64,000 bases of DNA from Paradevosia sp036499825 (GCA_036499825.1 DASYCZ010000027.1:1-64000); one strand, 5' to 3'. Positions 8,719-17,612 are shown, counted from the stretch's first letter. The notes: generated by a model from the sequence alone, not told the origin. Program-made: numbers and translations.

Positions 8719-9516
8719 ATGAGCAGCAGCGCGGCGAATTTGGCGTCCAACGACACTTATACGGTGCCGGCGGGACTGCCGGTCATCGAGATCTGTGTCG
8801 AGGGCATCGACGGGCTGCTGGCGGCGCAAAAGGGCGGCGCCGATCGTGCCGAGTTGTGCGCCAGCCTCATGGAGGGCGGCATCACCCCCAGCCTTGGCAT
8901 GGTCAAGCAGGCGCTGAAGCTGGCGAAAATCCCGTTCTACACCATCATCCGTCCGCGCGGCGGCGACTTCCTCTATTCGGACACCGAGTTCGCCGCCATG
9001 CTCGGTGATGTCGAGGCATTGCGCGACATGGGCGCACCGGGCGTCGTCATCGGCTGCCTGACGGCGGATGGCCGCATAGACGAAGAGCGGATGACGCAGC
9101 TGGTCAAGGCCGCAGGCACGATGCAGGTCACCTGCCACCGCGCCTTCGACATGACCGCCGATCCGCGCGAGGCGCTGGAAGCGCTGATCCGCTGCGGCGT
9201 GCACCGGGTGTTGACCAGCGGCCAGCGCGACAGCGCTGTGGAAGGCGTGGAGCTCTTGCGGGCCCTGGTCGAACAGGCCGGCGACCGCATCATCATCATG
9301 GGCTGCGGCCGGCTGAACGCCACCACCATCGGTGAAGTGCGGCGACTGACCAACCTCAAGGAAATGCACTTCTCGGCGCCGAGCCAGCAGCTCAGCCGCA
9401 TGACCTATCACAATCCGGGTGTCGCCATGGGCGGCGCCGGTGCTGAACGCGAGTACAGCCTCACCGTCACCAGCCCCGACAAGGTCCGCGACACCATCGC
9501 GGCGGCGCGGGCGTAG
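8719..9516 (+). CDS. cutC: CutC family TIM-barrel protein
   Basis: This 265-residue protein matches CutC along its length: 'IEICVEGIDGLLAAQKGGAD' near the N-terminus, 'RAELCASLMEGGITPSLGMV', 'IRPRGGDFLYSD', 'VTCHRAFDM' and 'RVLTSGQ'. CutC was named for copper homeostasis in E. coli, but its biochemical role is unsettled and the fold is an enzyme-like TIM barrel. The start is ATG 8719 after a GGAGAATTGAGC leader; an in-frame TTG two codons upstream is less likely. No copper gene is nearby. Its partner is a ROK sugar-type regulator, so a role in carbohydrate or amino-acid metabolism is possible. Confidence 0.9.
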   Translation: MSSSAANLASNDTYTVPAGLPVIEICVEGIDGLLAAQKGGADRAELCASLMEGGITPSLGMVKQALKLAKIPFYTIIRPRGGDFLYSDTEFAAMLGDVEALRDMGAPGVVIGCLTADGRIDEERMTQLVKAAGTMQVTCHRAFDMTADPREALEALIRCGVHRVLTSGQRDSAVEGVELLRALVEQAGDRIIIMGCGRLNATTIGEVRRLTNLKEMHFSAPSQQLSRMTYHNPGVAMGGAGAEREYSLTVTSPDKVRDTIAAARA

Positions 9517-9556
9517 TTCTCACTGCTTGCTTAGACTGCACGGCGCCGCGCAAGAG

Positions 9557-9667
9557 GCTCCGCCACCCTTAGTCCCTCCCCACAAGGGGGAGGGAAACTA
9601 AAGAAGCGCAGGGTTCCCCGTCAGTTTCCCTCCCCTCGATGGGGAGGGATCAAGGGTGGGGTGGAGC
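9557..9667. repeat. Nested inverted-repeat element
   Basis: The two ends, about 45 bp each, are imperfect reverse complements: the left arm begins GCTCCGCCACCCTTAGTCCC and the right arm ends CAAGGGTGGGGTGGAGC. Each arm holds its own smaller palindrome (CCTCCCC...GGGGGAGG on the left, CCTCCCC...GGGGAGG on the right). The element fills most of the gap between cutC and the next gene. It could form one long hairpin or two short ones and resembles REP/MITE-like dispersed elements; there is no coding capacity. Confidence 0.75.
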
Positions 9668-9865
9668 AACACGTACAATCCCCGCTGACTAGTGGCGCGC
9701 CCACGACCTCAGGTGAACGCGGACCGGCTGATGGTATCGTGAGCATGAAACCCTGGCGACACACCCAGGCATTTCTGCGGATCGATTGGACCATCGTACG
9801 GCCGAAGTATCTTGCTTTCTCAATTGTAGTATTTTTAATCGAGGTAATTCTGGTCGGGGGGAAAG

Positions 9866-10477
9866 ATGGATCTGAATCCGCCGGTGGGCTCGAAGATTTC
9901 GATCGTCCAGAATGGTGGCGATCCGACCATCGTGATTCCCCAAATCAAAAGTTACAGCCGTTATTTCGCCGGGCTGTTTCTGCTTTTCTGGCTTGGCATG
10001 TGGGCGATGGGGTTTGGTGCTACGGCTTCAGAAGTGCTCGCCGGCAAGGCGGAGGCCTTCGAGGTCTTCTGGCTCGGTGGCTGGACGGTTGGCGGCATCT
10101 TTGCCGCATATATACTGTACCAATGCTTTCGCCCGCCAGTGCCGGAAACCTTGACGCTGCGGCGGGGCAGCATCGTTTATGATTCCGGCATTGTTCCACC
10201 GCAGTTCAATGCCTTTGGAAGGCTAATCCCGAGTTCATCAGACAGCTGGCGCTCGATGTTTCCGAAACGTCACCGGGACGATCTGGACAAGGGTGCTCTG
10301 CAGACCCTGCGTCTGCGTCAGACCGTTGCCGGCAATCGCCTGACGATCGATGTCGGGGCCAAACGTATCGAGATCGGCTCCGGCGCGAGCGAGGTCGAGC
10401 GCGAGTGGCTGGCCGCACTTTTGGCACGGCGATATTCGCTGCCCCAAACTCCCGACAAGGCGGCAATCGAGGCCTAG
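9866..10477 (+). CDS. Hypothetical membrane protein with two helices
   Basis: I do not recognise a family for this 203-residue protein. It starts at ATG 9866 after a strong GGGGGGAA site. Residues about 30-52 ('YFAGLFLLFWLGMWAMGFG') and 70-88 ('WLGGWTVGGIFAAYILYQC') are membrane helices in a hairpin. The remaining cytoplasmic part, with 'ETLTLRRGSIVYDSG' and 'NRLTIDVGAKRIEIGSGASE', looks beta-rich, in the manner of bacterial PH-like membrane proteins, and ends in a short helix 'EVEREWLAALLARRYSL'. It converges on the ABC ATPase gene and is not part of either transport unit. Confidence 0.75.
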   Translation: MDLNPPVGSKISIVQNGGDPTIVIPQIKSYSRYFAGLFLLFWLGMWAMGFGATASEVLAGKAEAFEVFWLGGWTVGGIFAAYILYQCFRPPVPETLTLRRGSIVYDSGIVPPQFNAFGRLIPSSSDSWRSMFPKRHRDDLDKGALQTLRLRQTVAGNRLTIDVGAKRIEIGSGASEVEREWLAALLARRYSLPQTPDKAAIEA

Positions 10478-10505
10478 CGAGCCGCTTGAGGCTCGCACTT
10501 GGATC

Positions 10506-11504
10506 TCAGGTGAGATCGGTGCGAATGCAGGCGGCGATGTGGCCTTCGCCGACGTTCACCGGGGGTGGCACCACATTGGCGCAGGCCTCGATGGCGTAGG
10601 GGCAGCGGGTGCGGAAGACGCAGCCGGAGGGCGGGTTGATGGGGCTCGGCACGTCGCCTTCGAGCAGGATACGCTCCTTCTTCACCGTCGGATCGGGGTT
10701 CGGGATCGCCGACAGCAGTGCCTTGGTGTAGGGGTGGCGCGGGCGCGAATAGAGCGCGGCCTTGGGCGCGATCTCCATGATCTTGCCCAGGTACATCACG
10801 ATCACCCGATCGCAGAGATGCTCGACGACACCGAGATCGTGCGCCACGAACAGCATGGTCAGCCCCAGGCTTTCCTGCAGATCCTGAATGAGATTGACGA
10901 TCTGGGCCTGCACGGACACGTCGAGGGCCGAGACCGGCTCGTCGGCGACGATGAATTCAGGATCGACCGCCAGGGCGCGGGCGATACCGATGCGCTGGCG
11001 CTGGCCGCCGGAGAATTCATGCGGGTAGCGGGGCATGGCGTCGGCATTCAGCCCCACCTGCTCCAGCAGCTGCACGACGCGCGCCCGCCTTTCGCTGCGC
11101 TTGCCCAGCCGGTGGATGGACAGCGCCTCGCCGATGATGGCGCCGACGCGCTTGCGCGGGTCCAGGCTCGCATAGGGGTCCTGGAAGATGAACTGCATGC
11201 GACGGCGATAGGGGCGGAACTGAGCGGCCGACAAGGGCGTGAGGTCCGTGCCATCGAAAATGACGCTGCCGCCGGTGGGCTGCACGAGGCGCAGGATCGA
11301 ACGGCCGATGGTGGTCTTGCCGGACCCGGATTCGCCTACAAGGCCGATGACCTCGCCGCGTCTCACGTCGAAGCTGACATCATCGACGGCGCGGACGGCC
11401 GCAGGCGCCCCCTTCAGGAAGCCGCCGCCGACGCCGAAATGCGTCTGCAGGTTGCGGATGGAAAGCAGCGGGCGCTCGTCCGTGGCGGTATCGATAGCGG
11501 TCAT
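10506..11504 (-). CDS. ABC transporter ATPase, DppF/OppF type
   Basis: This 332-residue ATPase has a Walker A 'GESGSGKTT', the signature 'SGGQRQRIGIARAL', a Walker B 'FIVADEPVSALD' and a C-terminal oligopeptide-type extension 'SGCVFRTRCPYAIEAC'. It powers a family 5 importer as a heterodimer with the adjacent DppD-type subunit. Its ATG overlaps the stop of the upstream gene (shared CAT/TCA at 11501-11504). The ATPase pair lies with the M81 peptidase on the minus strand, while the binding protein and permeases of what is presumably the same importer are divergent from 14207 onward. Confidence 0.93.
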   Translation of the reverse strand: MTAIDTATDERPLLSIRNLQTHFGVGGGFLKGAPAAVRAVDDVSFDVRRGEVIGLVGESGSGKTTIGRSILRLVQPTGGSVIFDGTDLTPLSAAQFRPYRRRMQFIFQDPYASLDPRKRVGAIIGEALSIHRLGKRSERRARVVQLLEQVGLNADAMPRYPHEFSGGQRQRIGIARALAVDPEFIVADEPVSALDVSVQAQIVNLIQDLQESLGLTMLFVAHDLGVVEHLCDRVIVMYLGKIMEIAPKAALYSRPRHPYTKALLSAIPNPDPTVKKERILLEGDVPSPINPPSGCVFRTRCPYAIEACANVVPPPVNVGEGHIAACIRTDLT

Positions 11505-12538
11505 GACGCGGCGACCTCCTGCCAGCGGATGCATCGGGCGAACTGGTTGTCGCCGGTATCGAGCAGCGGTGGCAGTGCGGCACGGCAGGCGTCGGTGGCA
11601 TAGGTGCAGCGCGGGGCGAAGCGGCAGCCATCTGGCCGACGGCGCGGATCGGGAACACTGCCCGGAATGGCGTAGAGCCGGTTGCGGGCCTGTGCTTCGG
11701 CATCGCGGCGGCGGGCGCCGGGAACGCTGGCCAACAGGCCGATGGTATAGGGATGGCGCGGCCGGGTGAGGACGGAGACGACATCGCCCTCCTCCACGAT
11801 CAGGCCGCCATACATCACCGCCACGCGGTCGGCGACTTCGGCAACGACGCCCAGATCATGGGTGATGAAGAGGATCGACATGCCGATCTCGCGTTGCAGG
11901 CGCTTCATCAGGTCCAGGATCTGCGCCTGGATGGTGACGTCGAGCGCGGTGGTCGGCTCGTCGGCGATCAGCAGGGTCGGCCGGCAGCTCAGCGCCATGG
12001 CGACCATGACGCGCTGGCGCATACCGCCCGACATCTGGTGCGGATAGTCGTCGACGCGTTTTTCGGCGGCCGGAATGCCGACGATCTTGAGCATGGCGAT
12101 AGCAGCCTTGCGGGCCTCCGGGCGCGACAGATTCTGATGCAGGATGATGGCCTCGGCGATCTGGTCACCCACGGTGAAGACCGGGTTGAGCGAGGTCATC
12201 GGCTCCTGGAAGATCATCGAGATGTCGTTGCCGCGGATCTTGCGCATCTCGGCGTCGGAGGCGGTGCGCAAATCGACGGTGCGGCCGTCCTTGTCGCTGA
12301 AGCTGAGGACGCCATCGACGACGCGGCCATGGGCCTTGTCGAGCAGGGCCATGATCGAAAGGCTGGTGACGCTCTTGCCGGAGCCGGACTCCCCGACGAC
12401 GGCGAGGGTTTCCCCCCGCCTGATATCGAAGGAGACGCCGTCCACGGATTTGACCAGACCCCGGTCGGTGTCGAAATAGGTCTTCAGATTTTCTACCCGG
12501 AGAACCGGGTAGCTTTCGCCACTTTCAGGCATCGTCAC
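11501..12538 (-). CDS. ABC transporter ATPase, DppD/OppD type
   Basis: This 345-residue DppD-like subunit has Walker A 'GESGSGKSVTSLSIMALL', signature 'SGGMRQRVMVAMALS', Walker B 'LLIADEPTTALD' and a C-terminal cysteine-containing extension 'CRFAPRCTYATDACRAALPP' typical of oligopeptide ATPases. The start is GTG 12538 with AGGAG about 10 bp before it; ATG 12532 is an in-frame alternative. It follows the peptidase gene by 46 bp and is coupled to the DppF-type gene by a four-base overlap. Confidence 0.93.
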   Translation of the reverse strand: MTMPESGESYPVLRVENLKTYFDTDRGLVKSVDGVSFDIRRGETLAVVGESGSGKSVTSLSIMALLDKAHGRVVDGVLSFSDKDGRTVDLRTASDAEMRKIRGNDISMIFQEPMTSLNPVFTVGDQIAEAIILHQNLSRPEARKAAIAMLKIVGIPAAEKRVDDYPHQMSGGMRQRVMVAMALSCRPTLLIADEPTTALDVTIQAQILDLMKRLQREIGMSILFITHDLGVVAEVADRVAVMYGGLIVEEGDVVSVLTRPRHPYTIGLLASVPGARRRDAEAQARNRLYAIPGSVPDPRRRPDGCRFAPRCTYATDACRAALPPLLDTGDNQFARCIRWQEVAAS

Positions 12539-12584
12539 AGATCATGGTCTCCTGCGTCGGCGCGGCCAGGCGGGACGGTCCGGC

Positions 12585-14030
12585 TCAGAGCCGGGCCAGA
12601 GAGCGCTTGGAGAGCATCGGGTTGGGCGTCCATTCGATATCCTGGAACCACGGATAGGTCGGCGTCTGCATGCGCTTGCGCGGGCCCTGGTTGATATGAT
12701 CCTGCGTGACGGCACCGGCCGACAAGATCATGAAGTTCGGATTGGCGATAGGCTCCAGTTCCGGCGACAGGTAGCCGGACTTGACCAGGACGGTATCGGC
12801 AGCCAGCGGATCGAGCCCAAGACGGTGGAAGTCGGCGATATTGTGATAGGGCCGGCGGCGGGCGGCAAGCACGATGTCGACGCCACCGATCCGCACTACG
12901 GCTTCGCGCTCCAGCGGCTTGTCGGTATCGATGAGCTTGATGACTTCGACGTTGACCTGAACCGTGCCGGATTTCGGATCGAGCGAGCCGCCGATCTTGA
13001 GATCGATATGGGCGCCGACGCCGGCCGCATAGGCCCTGGTGACGGCGGGCTCATCGGTGATGCCGGCGACGATGGTCTTCTCAAGCCCCTGCTTCAACAC
13101 CTCGGCCAGCACATCGGCGCGGTCACCGACACCGCCGGCCGTCGGGTTGTCGCCGGAATCGGCGAGTACGACGGGATGGGTCTTGCTGTTCCTGGCGAGG
13201 GTCACGCCCTCGATGATAGTGCCAACGGGAACCGGGAAAACGCATTCGCGGCGCGCATCCCACAAGGACTGCGCCAGCTTGACGGCTTCGCGCTCGAGGA
13301 CATCCTTGTTCATGCCGGTGAAGACCGAGCAGGCGGTGCCGCGCGGCTCGTCGGCGGAGCGATAGCCGATCTGCAGGGAAGCATCCCAGACGCCATCGAG
13401 CGCATCAAGCGCCGGCAGGCCGGCATAGATGGATTTGGCGGGCTCGTAGCGCGTGCTCGTGCGCTCGCCGCCCATCAACATGGGCACCTTGACCCAGCTG
13501 ATCAGCGGGCGCTCGCCTGTGGTCAGCGCGTGATGCAGCATCTTGAGGGAGCGCAGCTGCGTTTCCGGCACGTCGATATGGGGCGCGGTGCGGTAGGTGG
13601 AGAAGATGTCGATGGCGTCGAGGATCTTCTGCGTCACATTGCCATGCAGGTCATAGCTGACGGCGATGACGCAATCCTCGCCGACGACTTCGCGGGTCGC
13701 TGTGAGCCAGTCGCCCTCGGCATCTTCCATGCCGCTCACATAGGCAGCGCCATGCATGGCGAGATAAACGCCGTCGAGCGGGCCGAGCGCCTTGAGGCGG
13801 CTGAGGAAATCGGCCTTGAACCCCTCATAGGTTTCGCGCGCGATGGGACCGCCTGGAACGGCGCGGGCATAGAAAGTGGGGAGGTAAGTGGCCTCGTAGG
13901 CGTCGAGCACCGAGAAATACGGCTTGGAAAGAATTTCATCGCCGCGCCAGATGACGAAATCCTGGGCGGTGACTTCCACAGGATTGAATGTGCAGCACTC
14001 GACGTGCAGCCCCCCAACCGCAACACGCAT
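12585..14030 (-). CDS. M81 family (MlrC-like) metallopeptidase
   Basis: This 481-residue protein matches the M81/MlrC family, named for the enzyme that degrades linearised microcystin fragments. Visible signatures are 'GVYLAMHGAAYVSGMEDAEG', 'VSYDLHGNVT' and 'YRTAPHIDVPET' in the N-terminal metal-binding domain, and 'LADSGDNPTAGGVGDRAD' at the start of the C-terminal MlrC domain. Histidine and aspartate residues in these segments should bind the catalytic zinc. A strong AAGGAAGGG site precedes the ATG. It is first in a minus-strand unit with the two ABC ATPases and divergent from the binding protein, so it probably cleaves an imported peptide-like compound in the cytoplasm. Real substrates of most family members are unknown. 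Confidence 0.9.
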   Translation of the reverse strand: MRVAVGGLHVECCTFNPVEVTAQDFVIWRGDEILSKPYFSVLDAYEATYLPTFYARAVPGGPIARETYEGFKADFLSRLKALGPLDGVYLAMHGAAYVSGMEDAEGDWLTATREVVGEDCVIAVSYDLHGNVTQKILDAIDIFSTYRTAPHIDVPETQLRSLKMLHHALTTGERPLISWVKVPMLMGGERTSTRYEPAKSIYAGLPALDALDGVWDASLQIGYRSADEPRGTACSVFTGMNKDVLEREAVKLAQSLWDARRECVFPVPVGTIIEGVTLARNSKTHPVVLADSGDNPTAGGVGDRADVLAEVLKQGLEKTIVAGITDEPAVTRAYAAGVGAHIDLKIGGSLDPKSGTVQVNVEVIKLIDTDKPLEREAVVRIGGVDIVLAARRRPYHNIADFHRLGLDPLAADTVLVKSGYLSPELEPIANPNFMILSAGAVTQDHINQGPRKRMQTPTYPWFQDIEWTPNPMLSKRSLARL

Positions 14031-14206
14031 AGGCGATACCCTTCCTTAAGACTTAGACACGCAATCCCACCCCTTATGGGACTACTAAATTATCCTTTGA
14101 CAGTTAGTTCACAATCTGAGCAAAGTCAACGCAAGTTGATGCAACCTTTCAGTGCAAGCTGCGAGGCATCGGCTGAGGGAATAACTAATTGCAAGGGAGC
14201 GCAAAG
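14031..14206. promoter_or_regulatory. Divergent promoter region with hairpin at the start codon
   Basis: This 176 bp region separates the minus-strand peptidase unit from the plus-strand binding-protein unit and must hold both promoters; the part around 14080-14120 is AT-rich. Repeated GCAA/TTGC words occur throughout. A perfect 8 bp inverted repeat, AATTGCAA (14187-14194) and TTGCAATT (14207-14214), brackets the Shine-Dalgarno AAGGGAG and includes the TTG start, so it could act as an RNA hairpin or as an operator. Confidence 0.5.
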
Positions 14207-15757
14207 TTGCAATTCCATCCGTTTCTGACGAGAGGGCGCACTGTCGCACTGACGATGGCCATGGGCCTCGTCGCCGCCGCAGCCGGCCCGTCCTATGCCC
14301 AGACTACCCTGTCCGTGCTGCAGGCCGAAGCGCCGCGCTCCATGGATCCAGGTGATCATACGGCGTCGGTGACCGCCACCGTGCTCGATCCGATGTACGA
14401 AGGCCTCGCCGCCCACCAGGAAGATGGCAAGATCATCCCGGTGCTGGCCACCGAATGGAGCTCCAACCCCGAAGGCACCGTGTGGACGTTCAAGCTGCGT
14501 CCGGGCGTGACCTTCCAGGACGGGACGCCGTTCAACGCGGAAGCTGTCGCGCATAGCTTCGAGCGCTTCCTCGATCCCAAGCGCGGCCTTGCCGCGGCCG
14601 GCCGCATCAATGCCGTCATCGCCTCGGTCAAGGCCGTGGACGACATGACCGCCGAATTCACCCTCAAGGCGCCCTATGCGGGGTTCCTCGAACTGATGAC
14701 GACCAATACCGCCAAGATCGTCAGCGAAAAGGCCGACGAAGCCGGCACCCTGGACACGGTTCCGGTCGGCACGGGCAAGTTCAAGTTCGTCGAGTGGAAG
14801 TCGGGCGAATATGTGCTCGAGGCCAAGAACGACGCCTATTGGGGTGACAAGGCCAAGGTCGACCAGATCAAGTTCACCTGGTCGGGTGAAGCCTCGGTCC
14901 TGTCCATGTCGGTGCAGTCGGGCGATACCGACGTGATCTATCCGCTGCAGCCGACCTATGCTCCGGCGGTTCAGGCCAATGCCGACCTCAAGCTTTCCAA
15001 CACGCCGGGTTCGGTGATGTACTGGATGTCGATCAACGTGAAGCTGAAGCCGCTGGACGACGTACGCGTCCGCCAGGCGCTGAACTTTGCGACCGATCGC
15101 AATGCCCTGGTCACCGCGCTGCTGCGCGGCTTCGGCGATCCGGCCAATTCCCCGCTCGCCCCGACCAATCCGAACTACGACAAGTCGCTGGCCACCTATA
15201 CGTACGACCCCGAGAAGGCCAAGGCCCTGCTTGCTGAAGCGGGCTTCCCCAACGGCTTCACCATGACCACCGCGGTGGCACAGCGTGACGCCCCGATCGC
15301 CGAAGCCCTGCAGGGCATGTGGGCCAAGGTCGGCGTCACCCTCGACATCCGCAACCAGGAAAGCGGCGTCTGGTCCAAGGCCGCGTTCGCCGATCCGGCC
15401 GGCAAGGAAGCCGATGGCCTCAATTCGTCGATCGCCTCGTGGTCTTCGGGCACCTACAACGCCGATCTGCAGCTGCGGCCGCTCTATGCGACCGAGAGCT
15501 GGGCTCCCGGCGGCGCCAATCTGGGCTTTTTCAGCGATCCCAAGCTTGACGACCTGATCAATGCCGGCGCCAGGGAACTGGATCCAGACAAGGCCAAGGC
15601 CATCTATGGCGAGGCCCAAAAGCTGATCAACGAGGAAGCCCCGCACGTCGTGCTCTATTCGAAGCGCAACCTGATGGTCACGCGCGCCAATGTCGATGGC
15701 GTGTGGATGCAGCCCGGCGGCGCGATCGTCGTGCAGGACGCCTCCAAGTCGCAATAG
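14207..15757 (+). CDS. ABC substrate-binding protein, family 5
   Basis: This is a 516-residue periplasmic binding protein of the DppA/OppA type. I start it at TTG 14207 because AAGGGAG lies 7 bp upstream; the resulting N-terminus has a basic stretch, a hydrophobic core 'VALTMAMGLVAAAAGP' and a Sec cleavage site at 'SYA-QT'. Family hallmarks are 'LDPMYEGLAAHQEDGKIIPV', 'WTFKLRPGVTFQDGTPFNAE' and 'RVRQALNFATDRNALV'. It heads an operon with two permeases and an M20 amidohydrolase and lies opposite the two ATPase genes. The ligand is probably peptide-like given the flanking peptidase genes, but family 5 also carries sugars, nickel and opines. Confidence 0.92.
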   Translation: MQFHPFLTRGRTVALTMAMGLVAAAAGPSYAQTTLSVLQAEAPRSMDPGDHTASVTATVLDPMYEGLAAHQEDGKIIPVLATEWSSNPEGTVWTFKLRPGVTFQDGTPFNAEAVAHSFERFLDPKRGLAAAGRINAVIASVKAVDDMTAEFTLKAPYAGFLELMTTNTAKIVSEKADEAGTLDTVPVGTGKFKFVEWKSGEYVLEAKNDAYWGDKAKVDQIKFTWSGEASVLSMSVQSGDTDVIYPLQPTYAPAVQANADLKLSNTPGSVMYWMSINVKLKPLDDVRVRQALNFATDRNALVTALLRGFGDPANSPLAPTNPNYDKSLATYTYDPEKAKALLAEAGFPNGFTMTTAVAQRDAPIAEALQGMWAKVGVTLDIRNQESGVWSKAAFADPAGKEADGLNSSIASWSSGTYNADLQLRPLYATESWAPGGANLGFFSDPKLDDLINAGARELDPDKAKAIYGEAQKLINEEAPHVVLYSKRNLMVTRANVDGVWMQPGGAIVVQDASKSQ

Positions 15758-15764
15758 TATAGTG

Positions 15765-15789
15765 GGGGGCCGGCACGCAGCCGGCCCCC
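15765..15789 (+). promoter_or_regulatory. Intercistronic GC-rich hairpin after the binding-protein gene
   Basis: A perfect 10 bp stem (GGGGGCCGGC/GCCGGCCCCC) with an ACGCA loop begins 7 bp after the stop codon. Only two Ts follow, so it is more likely an mRNA-stabilising or attenuating structure than a full terminator. Such hairpins commonly keep binding-protein mRNA in excess over permease mRNA. Confidence 0.7.
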
Positions 15790-15814
15790 TTCCCGCCTCG
15801 CATCCGGGCTGCCG

Positions 15815-16735
15815 ATGACACGCTACTTCGCCAGAAAATTCCTGATGCTGCCGCTGGTGCTCCTCGGCGTATCGTTGCTCGTCTTTCTCGCCATCAGGGC
15901 CCTGCCCGGCGATCCGGCCCGCCTGATGGCTGGCCCCGAGGCCACGCAGGAAGCCGTCGACAACATGCGGATCCGGCTCGGCCTCGACCAGAGCCTCGTC
16001 CAGCAATATGTCTCGTTCCTGTGGAACGCGCTGCACGGGGACCTCGGCACTTCCATTCAATCCAAGCTGCCCGTCACCAAGGAAATCGCCGAGCGCTTTC
16101 CGTTCACGCTGGCGCTGGCGCTCTGCAGCTATCTGCTGGCGACACTGGTCGGCGTGCCGGCCGGCGTGATCGCGGCCACCAACAAGGGCCGCTGGCCGGA
16201 CCAACTGGTGATGCTGATCGCCATTGCGGGCGCCTCGATGGCCAATTTCTGGCTGGCGCTGATGAGCATGAACCTGTTCTCGGTCCAGCTCGGCTGGCTG
16301 CCGCTGATGGGTGCCGCCGGCTGGAAGAACTATATCATGCCGGCCTTTGCGCTCGGCCTCCTGCCCACCGCGCTGATCGCGCGCATGACGCGTTCGAGCA
16401 TGGTGGAAGTGCTGAGCCAGGACTATGTGCGCACCGCGCGCGCCAAGGGGCTGAGCGATGCGGTGGTGCACCGCAAGCATGCGCTGCGTAACGCGCTGAT
16501 CCCGATCGTCACCGTCATCGGGCTTAATTTCGGCTCGGTGCTTGGCGGCGCCGTGGTGACCGAGACGGTCTTCAACTGGCCGGGTATCGGCCGACTGCTG
16601 GTGGACTCGGTGAGCTATCGCGATTATCCGATGATACAGGCGCTGATCCTGCTCGCCGTGGTGTGCGTGGTGGTGATCAACTTCATCGCCGACATGGTCA
16701 TCGCCGGCCTCAACCCGCGCATAAGGTTCGACTGA
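15815..16735 (+). CDS. ABC transporter permease, DppB type
   Basis: A 306-residue permease with the DppB layout: first helix 'LVLLGVSLLVFLAIRALPGD', the periplasmic 'MRIRLGLDQSLVQQYVSF' segment, and an EAA loop 'SQDYVRTARAKGLSDAVV' that contacts the ATPase. Five later hydrophobic segments are visible. It is the second gene of the operon that begins with the binding protein at 14207, separated by a hairpin, and is followed after 1 bp by the DppC-type partner. The ATPases are presumably those encoded divergently at 10506-12538. Confidence 0.93.
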   Translation: MTRYFARKFLMLPLVLLGVSLLVFLAIRALPGDPARLMAGPEATQEAVDNMRIRLGLDQSLVQQYVSFLWNALHGDLGTSIQSKLPVTKEIAERFPFTLALALCSYLLATLVGVPAGVIAATNKGRWPDQLVMLIAIAGASMANFWLALMSMNLFSVQLGWLPLMGAAGWKNYIMPAFALGLLPTALIARMTRSSMVEVLSQDYVRTARAKGLSDAVVHRKHALRNALIPIVTVIGLNFGSVLGGAVVTETVFNWPGIGRLLVDSVSYRDYPMIQALILLAVVCVVVINFIADMVIAGLNPRIRFD

Positions 16736-16736
16736 G

Positions 16737-17612
16737 ATGGCCGCAGAGAGCGAAACCAGCACTTTCGGCGTCCGCAGCCAGGGCCGCGTGGCACGGGTGT
16801 TCCGCTTCATCCAGCGGCGCCGGAGCCTGGCGCTCGGGGGCCTGTTCGTCGGCATCATCGTTCTGGCGGCGATCTTTGCGCCGCTGATCACCCATGTCGA
16901 CCCAACGGCGCAGGACCTGCTCTATTCGCTGATGCCGCCGAGCCCGGACCATCCGTTCGGCACCGACGCCTATGGCCGCGACATCCTGGCCCGCGTCGTC
17001 TATGGGGCGCGCATCTCGCTGGTGGAAGTGTTTCTCGGCGTCGGCATAGCGGTGGCGGCGGGCGTGCCGCTGGGCCTGATTTCGGGCACGCTGGGCGGCC
17101 GCATCGACCAGGCCATCATGTGGGTGATGGATATCATCTTCGCCTTTCCGGGCGTGATCCTGGCCATCCTTATCGTCAGCATCCTCGGCACATCGCTGGT
17201 GAACATGCTGATCGCCATCGCCATCTTCTCGCTGCCCATCTATGCGCGGCTCAGCCGCAACGTGACGCTGGGGATCAAGCGCATGGAGTATGTCGAGGCG
17301 GCTTCGGCGCTGGGCGCGAGCACGCTCCGGATCATGGTCGACCACATCCTGCGCAATTCGCTGGGGCCGATCATCGTGCAGGCGACCCTGACCGCCGGCA
17401 CCGTCATCCTGACGGCGGCGAGCCTGTCGTTCCTGGGGCTCGGCGCCCAGCCGCCACTGCCCGAATGGGGCGCCATGATGAGCGATGGCCGCGACTATAT
17501 CCAGGTGGCGCTGTGGGTATCGCTGTTTCCAGGCCTGGCGATCACCATTACGGTGCTGGGGTTCAACATCCTCGGCGACGGCCTGCGCGACCTTCTGGAT
17601 CCGCGCACCTAG
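16737..17612 (+). CDS. ABC transporter permease, DppC type
   Basis: A 291-residue DppC-like permease with 'HPFGTDAYGRDILARVVYGA' after the first helix and EAA loop 'MEYVEAASALGASTLRIMV'. It ends 'GDGLRDLLDPRT', the usual family end. Its TAG stop is also the first three bases of a 105 bp dispersed repeat that separates it from the M20 gene. It pairs with the permease at 15815, with which it is almost contiguous. Confidence 0.93.
   Translation: MAAESETSTFGVRSQGRVARVFRFIQRRRSLALGGLFVGIIVLAAIFAPLITHVDPTAQDLLYSLMPPSPDHPFGTDAYGRDILARVVYGARISLVEVFLGVGIAVAAGVPLGLISGTLGGRIDQAIMWVMDIIFAFPGVILAILIVSILGTSLVNMLIAIAIFSLPIYARLSRNVTLGIKRMEYVEAASALGASTLRIMVDHILRNSLGPIIVQATLTAGTVILTAASLSFLGLGAQPPLPEWGAMMSDGRDYIQVALWVSLFPGLAITITVLGFNILGDGLRDLLDPRT

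Noticed and set aside
7951..9411. A 486-codon minus-strand frame across the ROK and cutC genes
   Set aside because: It crosses two well-supported plus-strand genes and the gap between them.
12696..14228. A 510-codon plus-strand frame opposite the M81 peptidase
   Set aside because: The minus-strand gene has the DLHGN and DSGDNPTAGG motifs and a good ribosome binding site; the plus frame has neither.
14126..16891. A 921-codon open frame on the minus strand
   Set aside because: It runs antisense through the binding-protein and permease genes; its translation is rich in Arg, His, Gly and Asp without any domain, which is what the opposite strand of high-GC genes gives.
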